Of a DNA stretch of 21,412 nucleotides, positions 1-13,543 are shown in pieces (within the stretch, counting starts at the first letter, position 1; the number at the start of each line of letters is the position of its first letter). The translations under genes were made by a program, and so were the position numbers. Origin of the DNA: Plantago elongata. Taxonomy: Eukaryota; Streptophyta; Magnoliopsida; Lamiales; Plantaginaceae. Under the pieces are notes generated by a model that saw nothing but the letters and a program-made list of their open reading frames with translations, had not been told where the DNA came from and did not search any database. Where the stretch lies: NCBI GenBank assembly GCA_036897095.1, contig JAYMSP010003041.1, positions 1-21,412 on the forward strand. The letters are read 5' to 3'.

Positions 1-680
1 ACGATTCCATTCACAAATATTTGCTTCGATTATTCTGGAATATAATTTTATTATTGTAATTTAATCTCATTTTAATATATAAAAACATTATTCCATATAC
101 AAATACTACCAAACTACTTATTACATAATTAAACCAATCATATCACTCCAACAACCTTAAATACCAATAATTAACCAATGTAATATTCATATATAATTTA
201 TCAAATTTCAATACCAATCACATCATACTTACACCAATCATTTAGACAACCTATATAACAAACCTATAATACCCTAACCAATTACAATTCTATACCAAAC
301 ACTAATTTTAACAATCCTGCTACAATTCGATCAATATTCATCCATTCAAATCGATCAACTCAAATGCCATGCCAATCATTTATCTCTTACACAACCTATA
401 TAACAAACCTATAATACACTATTCAATTACAAGTCTATACCAAACACTCTGATTGGTATATAATTTGAATGAGTATTTGGATGGATTTTGGTGAAATTGT
501 GTTTGGAATGAAATTGAAATGGGGTATTTGAAGTGTATTTTAGGTCAAACCACTGTTCATCGAGCAAAATGGATCGATTTAAATGATATGACAATCAACC
601 CTTAATTTAACAAGTCTAGTAAAATTCGATTACTATTCATTCATTCAAATCGATCAACTCAAATGACATATCAGCCCCGG
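1..680. repeat. Tandem and nested MITE-like repeats (left edge)
   Basis: A block from about 246 to 387 is repeated from about 391 with a 145-bp offset. Shared words are 'acaacctatataacaaacct', 'tctataccaaacac' and 'aaatcgatcaactcaaatg'. The second copy is split by a different insertion at about 448-602 and resumes to end near 'cagcccc' at about 677. The element at 12234-12485 has the same word order without the split. Bases 1-245 hold more AT-rich sequence with scattered 'ccaatca' words and may be a further decayed copy running off the left end. There are no coding signals. The superfamily is not identified, because no clear target-site duplication was found. Confidence 0.6.
448..602 (-). mobile_element. 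MITE nested inside a related repeat
   Basis: About 155 bp bounded by imperfect inverted ends: 'ctgattggtatataatttga' on the left and 'atgatatgacaatcaa' on the right. The reverse complement matches the element at 2411-2556 along its length, with shared words 'ctcgatgaacagt' and 'aaataccccatttcaatt'. The surrounding repeat is contiguous again once this segment is removed, so it is a later insertion. Exact borders are uncertain by a few bases. Confidence 0.6.
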
Positions 681-1218
681 AGATGTCAAGTTTAGTGATA
701 GGAATATGGATGCAAATTCGCTCACAAGCAGTACTCTAGCTAGCTAGTGGAGATTTCTGCAATTATACTTGTATCTAGATATATATTATTCATGATAATA
801 TATACAGTACATCATATTCCTGATTAGTTTGACTAGAAACCGCACGTAATTAAGAGGATTCAAGAAATCCAACAGGGAATTAACAATGTCAAGTGACAGA
901 TAGATTCCATGAGATGAAATTTAGTTGTTGCAAATTGCCCAATCATATACTTTCTCAAGATATGAAAAGATTACAGTACACATCTACCCTAATTAAATAT
1001 TTTTAATGACGTGACAACAATTATGCATAGTACATGATAATGAATAATATTATTGCTCTTAGAATCTTGATTAACAAATCAAACTGAGTTTCATTGAGTT
1101 TTCTTGAAAGGTTCACTAGTAGTTTACACTATTGAGTACCAACACTTAAGCTGAATAAGGCTAGGTCCTCTTCATCAAAAATTTACCGAATTAAATTGAA
1201 ATAAAATATAGTATAATT
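681..1218. other. AT-rich spacer, no gene seen
   Basis: I read no coding exon, RNA gene or clear repeat here. The sequence is AT-rich with a few CTAGCTAG and ATATAT runs. Confidence 0.6.
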
Positions 1219-1923
1219 AGGGGTGGACATCAGATTAGTCTGAACCAAACCAATCCGACTTTTTGGATTCTTTTTCAAATTCGAATTAAGAATATGTGAA
1301 TTCATAATCTAATCCGAAGCCTACGGATCAGTTTCGGATTAATCCGAAGTCGGATGGGTTAAATCCGCCATAATTCGATAATCCGAAAATTTATAATATA
1401 ATTTAATTTTTTTATGTCTCTAAATTCTAACTCTAATTAATATGCCTGGAACAGGACAATAAATTAAAACATTAAAAGCCATAATCAAGTTTAACATCCA
1501 AAATTATAAAACACCCAAGTATTACACGTCCGTCATACAAAAGTCTAAATGATAAACTAGTCAAATTAATTGTAATATATAAGTTAAATTCAAATGAATT
1601 GTCATCTTTGTAAAGAAGTGGGGTGGAAGCGGCAGTTTTAATGATAGTTAATTTGAAGTGGCAGTTTTAATGAGAGTTAATTTATGAGAATTAAATTATA
1701 TTTATGCATTGAGTTTTCACTTTTGATTCTAGTAATTTTTTTATTAAATAGTTAAATATATACATCGGATTGGATCGGATAATCTGCGATTATGGATCGG
1801 ATCACCAAAATCCAAAACGTTAAAAAACCTCAATCTGAAATGTTAGGGTCAGATTGGTTCAAATTGAATTATCAGATTTTCAGATCGAATTTTTGGATCG
1901 GAGCAATTATATCCACCCTTAAA
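1219..1923. mobile_element. hAT-like non-autonomous DNA transposon, 705 bp
   Basis: The left end reads AGGGGTGGACAT and the right end is close to its inverse (ATATCCACCCTT). TATAATT lies directly outside both ends (1212-1218 and 1924-1930), or 8 bp with one mismatch, as expected for a hAT target duplication. Sub-terminal regions are packed with short copies of 'ggatcgga' and 'aatccga' in both orientations, a usual feature of hAT ends. No transposase reading frame is present, so it would depend on an enzyme made elsewhere. The hAT label comes from the end sequence and duplication length and is an inference. Confidence 0.65.
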
Positions 1924-2410
1924 TATAATTCTAACAAATAAAACTAAACTGAATGAAATTGAATTGAGCTTAACTGAAGTGATTTCCAATTAAAAATAAC
2001 ATAGTCTAATCATTCTAAAAAGTATTATGCAATATGCCCAGGTAATGAGATATACAATATGATCCTCTAGCTAGATAAAAATGAAGTGATCCCACCAGGC
2101 TAAGATGAGCATATCATTTATGTGATCATGACTAATCCATAATCTTGAGTTTGGTGGGATTAATGAGGTGGAAATACATATTTAAGGTACACTAACAAAT
2201 AATGGCTCTAAGTCTTGTGTAGAATTTTGTTTGTTTAAGTTAACACTTGGGGAAAATTAATGAGCTTTAGTACTGCAGATATTGATTATTGATCACGGGT
2301 ATCAGCATGTTAATTGGTCTAATATTTAAGTGCCACAATGCCTTAAAAATCTACAAATTGGGCTTCTTTAGTGTTCGTAAGTGTCTTTCCCTTGTTTCTA
2401 AGACTCTTAC
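1924..2410. other. AT-rich spacer, no gene seen
   Basis: No exon, RNA gene or transposon end was recognised between the hAT-like element and the MITE that follows. Confidence 0.55.
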
Positions 2411-2556
2411 GGGCTGATTGGCCTGGCATTTAAATACCCCATTTGACTCGATGAACAGTAATTTGGTCTAAAATATACTTTAAATACCCCTATTTCAATT
2501 ACATTTAAAATACAATTTTATCTAAATCTCCATTCAAATGCCATGCCAATCAGCCC
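2411..2556 (+). mobile_element. MITE, 146 bp
   Basis: Perfect terminal inverted repeats GGGCTGATTGGC / GCCAATCAGCCC are followed by further imperfect pairing (CTGGCATTTAAAT against ATTCAAATGCCATG). Flanking CTTAC (2406-2410) and CATAC (2557-2561) could be a 5-bp target duplication with one mismatch. It carries no coding sequence. It is the same family as the copy at 448-602, in the opposite orientation. Confidence 0.7.
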
Positions 2557-4473
2557 CATACATACTGGAGTGTTAGAACTTAGATGGAGAAATCTTACAG
2601 CTTAATGCGAGTTCAACTACTGATTATAATCTAATCTCGATATTATATTTGTACTTGACTAATTAAACCGTCTAATGTATTACATCAATATGCACTTAAA
2701 AAGAAGGTGAATAAATATGCATACACGGTTCAAGTAAGAAATGAAGTTCGTACTGTACGGAAAATGAAGATTCGTATTGAGTTGTGAGTAGTTAAGATTA
2801 ATTGTGCTGGAAATTCGGTGATTGATGACATTCCATTAAGCACCTTTAATAATTATTAGCTAGGATTATCACACGAAACTTCTAACTGGAATGTTTACTA
2901 GCTAGCTAGTTTGCAGCTGGAACCCGCTTAATGGTAATACCCCTAATTTGATTAAACATCTCTTAGATTAGATCTTGTAATTTATAAATTAAACTTCGTC
3001 ATCACTTACCTGTAAACATATCACCGTAAACATATCGTCAAATATCATACGTACGCCAGAGTGATTATTTATTTAACTTGTGATTCAATTCAATCTTCTT
3101 TCTTTCATCGTTTCACCCAAGATGTGGAGCCAGTGATTAAGCATCATCATTGCATGTGACTTTCCTAATATCACTGTTTCGCACCAATTACACATGGGAA
3201 AATGTTAAATCGACATACTTTGCCCCCTCAACATGGAAATGTAGTCGGTCCTGCGAGTTTCAGCTTTAACAGGTACCAACTCAAATTCCATTAAGATTAT
3301 ATTCAGTAAAATAAAATTAACTAAAAAGATAGTTGATAGTTAAAAAAGTAATTAATAAATAAATAATTAGTTGGTAATTAGTTACTTACTTTTTTTCTTC
3401 TCAAAAAGATAACTTGATTAACTTCTAAAACCAGCTAGCTGAAATGAACTAACTTTTCAACTAGTTTGTTTAAAAAACTGCACGCTCACGTAATGAACTT
3501 TTTGAGCTGAAAAAGTAGTTTAGATTCCTTATTACGTTAAGAATAACATGACTTAGTTATTACTGAAATGATTTGTTTAGACACGATATATAGTACGAAA
3601 TCTATGTATTTATGTGTGAGTATCTTAGTTTATAAGTTACCAATCTTCCGTTTATAGTAAAAAACTCATTAGTGTTTGGTACAACTTGTTCGATCTAAAC
3701 GAGTCAAGTCCGATCATATGCTAATTCCATCCCGCACATAAGTTAGTTAGTTATATTAACGTACTCAATCAAAGCTTATAGTGTTTCTGAGTTCCCATCA
3801 TTGTGTAAACCAGTTAACCCAAATTTAAACCTAACAACCTTTCTACTCGAGGTTTAATTCAAAAAACAACAATGGGTATATATACCTCAAACCTAATCAA
3901 CTTTATCATACTATATTACTGACCCTTCTCGATTATCACTTGTAATATGTTCTATCATATAACAAGTAGGGACAAATGGCCTAGCATGTTCAATCACCAT
4001 AGCACTTCTTTGGTAAAATGACTTTTGGAAGGGGAGGAGTGACAATACCTTTCGTGTGAATAAATTAAACTGATATTTTTTCTAAATCAATAATTATAAA
4101 ATAATATTTATATATCATTACACTAAATATATAATTATATATTGTATTTCATCACACTAAAATCTAAATATACAGTTTTTTAATTTTATTTTTCTTTATA
4201 TTGTATATTTTCTCTTTAATATACATTTTTTTCCCTATATTTGAATTGATAGAGTACTTTTTAAAACCTTTATCCCTAATGAGTCTTTGATACCAATTTT
4301 CACCATTTGGCAATCATTCAAGGTCATCAAGGACTATTAATAGAAGAAGAGCCCAAATATCGTGGGCCTAATAATCCAGACAAACGTTATCGTCCAATCT
4401 CCAAACACCAATCCGACATTTGTCACTAAGAATAATATATTTACTATTAAAGTTTCAAAGATTTATTCAGTTC
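2557..4473. other. Long AT-rich spacer upstream of the tRNA gene
   Basis: About 1.9 kb in which I recognise no protein exon on either strand, no RNA gene and no bounded transposon. Homopolymer and AT runs dominate, for example at 3300-3400 and 4080-4260. Decayed transposon sequence is likely but was not demonstrated. Confidence 0.55.
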
Positions 4474-4547
4474 GGTTTCGTGGTGTAGTTGGTTATCACG
4501 TCAGTCTAACACACTGAAGGTCTCCGGTTCGAACCCGGGCGAAGCCA
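4474..4547 (+). tRNA. tRNA-Val (anticodon AAC)
   Basis: A 74-nt cloverleaf. Acceptor stem GGTTTCG (4474-4480) pairs with CGAAGCC (4540-4546), and A4547 is the discriminator. Anticodon stem TCAGT pairs with ACTGA (4501-4505 with 4513-4517) around loop CTAACAC, giving anticodon AAC at 4508-4510. The T stem TCCGG/CCGGG encloses TTCGAAC (4528-4534). There is no intron and no encoded CCA, as is normal for a nuclear gene. A T5 tract at 4552-4556 serves as the RNA polymerase III terminator. An AT-rich TATA-like stretch lies about 35-45 bases upstream, as in many plant tRNA genes. The gene sits about 340 bp before the TIN1 start codon on the same strand. Confidence 0.95.
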
Positions 4548-4676
4548 TTTCTTTTTCATTTAACCTTTCCTTCTTTTGAATCTTCTTAACAAAAATTAAC
4601 GGCGGTAATTTTCACTGAAATTGGCGCTAAACCGATAACCACGGGTCAAAAAGCCACGTCAACATCCAATCAAATT

Positions 4677-4682
4677 CACGTG
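4677..4682. promoter_or_regulatory. G-box (CACGTG) in TIN1 promoter
   Basis: A palindromic CACGTG core, followed by GGC, about 205 bp before the TIN1 start. A second ACGT core (CCACGTC, 4654-4660) and a CCAAT box (4666-4670) lie just upstream. ACGT cores are binding sites for plant bZIP factors. The spacing here does not match the canonical ERSE-I, so only the core motifs are claimed. Confidence 0.5.
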
Positions 4683-4704
4683 GCACATCACAATCTATTC
4701 TCTT

Positions 4705-4718
4705 ATTGGTCCACGTCA
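4705..4718 (+). promoter_or_regulatory. ERSE-II / P-UPRE ER-stress element
   Basis: ATTGGTCCACGTCA contains the exact ERSE-II pattern ATTGG-N-CCACG and the first 14 bases of the 16-base plant unfolded-protein-response element as I remember it. Such sites are bound by the ER-stress bZIP factors (bZIP28 and bZIP60 in Arabidopsis) with NF-Y. It lies 167 bp before the start codon of the predicted ER-stress gene TIN1, which fits that gene's known induction by tunicamycin. Confidence 0.75.
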
Positions 4719-4740
4719 CACCTTCCACGACCCACATTAT

Positions 4741-4753
4741 TTCTAGAAATTTC
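4741..4753 (+). promoter_or_regulatory. Heat-shock element (three perfect inverted units)
   Basis: TTCTAGAAATTTC is a perfect TTC-nn-GAA-nn-TTC array, the minimal three-unit site for a trimeric heat-shock factor. It lies 131 bp before the TIN1 start codon and 22 bp after the ERSE-II site. Confidence 0.65.
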
Positions 4754-4884
4754 ATCTCCTCTTTTCGAAACATAATATGAACTATTCCTCTTTTTCCACC
4801 ATTGTTGTACCTGAATCATCATCTCGACAAAAAACGAACAAGAAAAAGGCCCTGTTTCTCTTCTAAGCATTCGATTCTTCATCA

Positions 4885-7163
4885 ATGGATTTCAAGTTTC
4901 GACCTTTTAGCATTGCGGTGGCAGTTTCTTTGCTTTTGATCGGATTTCATGTACCAGAATCTCTAGCACTGGTTGCGAGTCAGGATTTCAATCCTCCCTA
5001 TCCTAAAGCTATTTCGGTAAGCTGAAAGTTGGTTTGTATGCTCCATTTTAGAAAAAGTTTTGTTTATGCTCAATTTCAATTTGGGGGTGAGTTTGGGTTC
5101 GTCATTCTTGGATTGGGTGAAATATCTCTGAGGTATGGGTTGATGTTTTTTGCATTGTAATAGGATTTGAAGGAAGCGATTGTGAAGGGGTTAGGGTTCC
5201 AAGCTGAGGATTTTAAGGTATCCGGGTTTGATTTGAGGGATGCCCTTGTAGGGAAATCTGTAGCGTATGAATTCGACGTGGAGATTGATAATAAAGTGAT
5301 GCCTTTTAAGCTATTGGAGGATGTGAACCGGTGGGAGTTTGTTGATTTGCCGATTTTTAGAATGGAGCCTCAGGTGAGGCCTGGTGAGGAGAATGGGTTG
5401 GTGGAGAGGAAGGAGGTGGATGATCAGCTGCCTGTTCTCGCCCCGTTTCAGTTGGCTGGGCCGATGGAGCTCTGGCTTCAGGATGCTAAGGATATGAGGA
5501 TTTCGTTGCCGGTGAGTTTTGAGCTTGGATTTTGTTGTTATGAAATCTTGTTTTAGTACTACATTCTTTTTATCTCATCTTGATCACTTGAGTTTTGTTC
5601 ATCTATGTATCAAGGAAAATCTAAGCATTTTTGGCACGTAAGGTCATTGATTTTGTCTATTTTAGGATACTGAGTTGCTACTTTATAGTTTATATAGATT
5701 GTACCAGGCTTCTAATTTTGTAGGATGGATAAAAGAAGTTCATTAATTTTTGTCTATTTAGGATCCCGAGTCACTACTTTAATATACTATGTACCATGCT
5801 TCGAATTTCATAGAATGGCTGGATCTGTTCATAGTTTCCACTTACGTTCTGAAATACCTTGTTTGTCAAGTGTGAGTTGTATGTTGAATTTTTGCAGTGA
5901 CATTGTGCTCTGGCAGAGTTATGAGCAACATTGTTCATACTTTGAAATATAGCTGGTGTGAGATATTTTCTGATATAGGAGTTTTTGTTTGTGAATTTGC
6001 TGTGTCGTTGGGGTATGGTGTCAGAGCTGTATTTCAATATGCTTCATTTTGTTGGACTCCTATTTTCCAAATTATTTGATGTTTGAGACCATGGGATTGG
6101 TCTGTTGACTGAATGTCTGAATGCATAACCGGAGACATCTGATACAAGCTTAGTACCCTCTTTTAATTGTTGATTGATTCACTGTCTAATGTAATGCAGC
6201 ATGATGTGGATGCTGGTGTGCTGAAGAAAGTAGTATTAGCAGAAGGTGCAGTAGTCACAGTTAAGGGTGCGAGATCTGTTAGCTTGCGCCATCCAGTCGA
6301 CCTCTCCCTCCCACTAAATCGATCCAATAGTGGTTTTGCTTCAGGTCTTTTAACCCTGGCAGAACGACTCCGACTTGCTGCAAGTTCTCAAAATGGCCCT
6401 GTTCTTTCACTCCGGATTGTTGGCCCGACTTCTCTCACAACCCCTGAAACATCTTCCCCATCTTCAATTAACCGGCTCAAGCTCAAGCGACTAGCACCTG
6501 GTCTTGTCGAGTTATCCTCCCCTTCCAGAAAGAAAGGTATCGAATGCATTTAAGTTGAATCGTACTTTCACTGGATCTTAACATAAAAACATTATCAATT
6601 GAATTATGCTTTGTACTTCAGCCTGATATTTGTACTAACTTCCGGTTTATTAATGATGGTACGTACTATCAGGTCTAGACTCTGATGCCACCTTACCAAT
6701 GAATCTCCAAGGTGATGCTACAGCGCTTCTAGCTGTTGATCAGCTCACCACATTATGGCCTGTTACATCCATAAACGGCTCAAACTCCAACCTACTGGGT
6801 TTTGAGGCCTTGCTTTCATCCGTCTTGGGTCCAAAAGCCAACAAGGAAGGTTCCATTAAACTCTTAAAAGCTGATGTGTCGGCTGAGACCTATGTGAAAA
6901 TAGGCTTTGCTGTTCAGAAGACACTGAAGGAAGGTGAAGGGCCTTATGAAGACTATCCAGCATGGAGAACAAAACCAAAGTCCGTGAGGATGCATTTTGA
7001 GGTGTTGGGTAAGGTGGATGGGAATAAGGTTGTCCCGGAGAAGGTGATGCAGGTGGATCCGGTTATAGCTGAGGATTCCATGGCACATAATGTGCTTACA
7101 GGAAATGTTTCCATGTCTAAGGTCCCGATTGTGCACCCGCCTCCAATTCCATTCTTATTGTGA
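4885..7163 (+). CDS. TIN1: TIN1-like ER/secretory protein (TUNICAMYCIN INDUCED 1)
   Basis: Four coding exons: 4885-5016, 5164-5511, 6200-6536 and 6673-7163, all with GT..AG borders. Together they encode 435 aa. The start is the ATG that gives a signal peptide: a short basic lead, then hydrophobic IAVAVSLLLIGFHV, with likely cleavage near residues 28-32. The mature part is soluble, with no further membrane segment. It has three N-glycosylation sequons (N200-R-S, N307-G-S, N417-V-S), a Ser/Pro-rich stretch at about 250-272 and the proline-rich C-terminus VHPPPIPFLL. There is no KDEL/HDEL signal. I recognise it as the plant-specific family of Arabidopsis At5g64510, an ER-stress-induced protein reported to affect pollen surface; its biochemical activity is unknown. 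The ERSE-II/P-UPRE and heat-shock elements upstream independently support the call. The gene structure is firmer than the name. Confidence 0.85.
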
Positions 7164-7623
7164 GTTACTGAGGAGTATATACAAACTGTAGAGAATTTTG
7201 GAGGATATAAAAAAGCATGCATGAACAAACAATTGCAAACACATGTTATGTTGTAGTATATTTAGAGGCAAATCTGGTTACGTGCCTGGTCTATTGTATC
7301 CTACTAGCCTTCCAGATTATATATATCTATGCTAACTAATAACTAGAATCATTAACTTATGAAAATTTATCCCCTCAGATGTTCTTTTATATGTTCACTC
7401 CGAATCAAGGAGTCACCTATGGAGGTGAACCAAATGTCAAGTATTGGACGAATCTGCATTGTTTAGAACATTTTTAGTGATATCGAACTTGTTTAAGTTA
7501 ACATTAAAGTAGAGCCAAATATTACGAGTAGACAAAATGGGGAATCCAAATGTTGATAATTAGAAACATAATCCGAAAAGTCCGGTTTTTCATGATTCAT
7601 CGTAAACTCTCAGTTCAAATCAA
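7164..7623. other. TIN1 3' region and PIP upstream region
   Basis: A 460-bp gap between the TIN1 stop and the PIP start. It must hold the TIN1 3' UTR and polyadenylation site and the PIP promoter and 5' UTR. I see an AATAAA-like 'gatataaaaaa' near 7204 but no decisive TATA box. There is no other gene. Confidence 0.5.
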
Positions 7624-11828
<4,205 letters not shown>

Positions 11829-12233
11829 AGCTCATTTTGTGCGTGCGGCTTTTAAAATGGAAATAATGTAGTGTGCAAAATGTAGAAGAATTGTCAAACT
11901 TCTGTTTTGAGTTTATGTCTTGATTATTTATTAGAAGTTGGGCCAATGTACACTATCATAAACTCAATACTAAGGTTTTTTGTTATATTTTAAGTGCAAT
12001 TTTCCTAATTAAATTGAACGGATCCGAATTATAAAAATATAACTAAAATTTTCATTCCTGCGATTATATTTAGAGCATTATCAGTTATCAAATCACTTAG
12101 ATTAGTATCCTATAATCATTTAAAAATTATGTTTGAAACCAAAGAAGTTAAACATAGCTCTGGTATTCAAGTATATGATGTTGAATTTCAGATTATATAA
12201 TTCCGTATTTCGTAAAATGGTGTAGAAAACGAA
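11829..12233. other. PIP 3' UTR and AT-rich spacer
   Basis: Starts with the PIP 3' UTR, then AT-rich sequence. No other exon or RNA gene was recognised. Confidence 0.5.
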
Positions 12234-12485
12234 GAGGCTGATTGGATTAGTATCTAAATGTCCGTTTGGATGCTATTCGGGAATTTTGTGTTTGTTATGA
12301 CATTTAAATGTCGAAGATCGAAATGGCTCTACAGTATCAGCATTTTTCTCTACTTATATAACAAACTTATAATACCTATTCAATTACAATTCTATACCAA
12401 ACACAATTTTAACAATCCCACTACAATTTTGATCACTATTTAAACATTTAAATCGAGACATTTAAATCGCATGTCAATCAGCCTC
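12234..12485 (+). mobile_element. MITE, 252 bp
   Basis: Perfect 11-bp terminal inverted repeats GAGGCTGATTG / CAATCAGCCTC. The right half (about 12350-12485) matches the repeats at 246-387 and 391-680: 'tatataacaaac', 'ttcaattacaattctatacc', 'aaacacaattttaacaatcc'. No clear target duplication was found. It carries no plausible gene. Confidence 0.7.
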
Positions 12486-13300
12486 AAGTAACGAGGCTAA
12501 AATCAGCTAACTAATCCCAAGTTGTTTGTTTAAAAAACATAAGAAAAACAAGGAACATAAACGGCGCAATTGGACTGGTGTCGGCCACTCTGTAACCCAG
12601 CTAAGAAGTGGGCTGGCAACAAACAACATCGATCGATCATTTACAGGTCCCATCCATCTACTTCCTCTCTTCTCTTCTTGCAACATTGCATGAATTACAC
12701 GTAGCCTGTACATACACACTCATTCTTGTTTTCTATCTCACACCAATACTAATATAATGATTATTCATTTTGCTAAATCAATTATGACTTGGAATTGCGA
12801 ATCATTCTAACCTTTGCCGCTTGACGCCTTGCTGTATCTACACCTGACTCCTCGTATTTCCGTGAAAAGCTCAACACCTTTTCTTTCACCCATTTCCTCA
12901 ACAATTCTCGTTAGATACGTTATATACATAATTTAAATCAATAGTCATATAATATTAATCAAAACATTTCTCAAATATTACAAAAATTACGTTTTACTAA
13001 CAAGATAAGATAGACATGATACATCTCTAAACAAGTTATATATATGTCGATTATGTAAATAACTTATATATTCTTTTTTTACTCACAAAATCATTGAAAT
13101 GAAGGTTTTTTTTATATAAAAACTCTCACAAAATTTTAGAATTTTGTAAAATTAAGTTATATATTATATAAAATATATGATTTGATTGATAATTTATTTA
13201 ATAATATGAATCAGTCGAGTGTTAATATAGAGTCCATGTCTTGGTAGGCTAATGATTTTTAATTGTTTAGAAATGAAATATTTATTAATTTTTTGCAACT
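12486..13300. other. Spacer upstream of the KH-domain gene
   Basis: The first 230 bases are less AT-rich, then the sequence becomes very AT-rich (12900-13290). No exon was recognised on either strand. The promoter of the next gene must lie in the right part, but I cannot place a TATA box with confidence. Confidence 0.5.
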
Positions 13301-13543
13301 AAAAAAGGGATCTTGGAATTGAGACTCTTCTTCTTCTCCTCCTCTCTCTGTTTCCTTCATCTCCCACAAACCCTTCTTGGAGGGGTGTGTGGTGGCAGTA
13401 CCAGTACCCCTGTTCTCGATTTCATCTGTACAAAAACACTCACCTTTCAGTCTCAACAGAAACAGATTCTTGATTTGTTTCCATCTGATTGTTTTCAATT
13501 CGATTGATATAACAAGAGATTATTAGCTCATAGCTGATAATTT
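13301..13543 (+). promoter_or_regulatory. Likely 5' UTR of the KH-domain gene
   Basis: Pyrimidine-rich stretch (CTTCTTCTTCTCCTCCTCTC near 13325) in sharp contrast to the AT-rich spacer before it. It contains no ATG before the proposed start at 13544, so the chosen start would be the first on the transcript. The transcription start itself is not determined. Confidence 0.5.

Noticed and set aside
4777..4866. Upstream ATG with a 29-codon reading frame ahead of TIN1
   Set aside because: It lies only 24 bases after the heat-shock element and overlaps the best TATA-like sequence, so it is probably upstream of the transcription start. 5' RACE would settle it.
4703..4885. 60-codon reading frame on the - strand over the TIN1 promoter
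   Set aside because: It covers promoter motifs and the TIN1 leader, shows no recognisable protein, and is explained by chance.
12507..12719. 70-codon reading frame on the - strand between PIP and the KH gene
   Set aside because: No recognisable motif, no matching splice context, and it lies in spacer beside a MITE.
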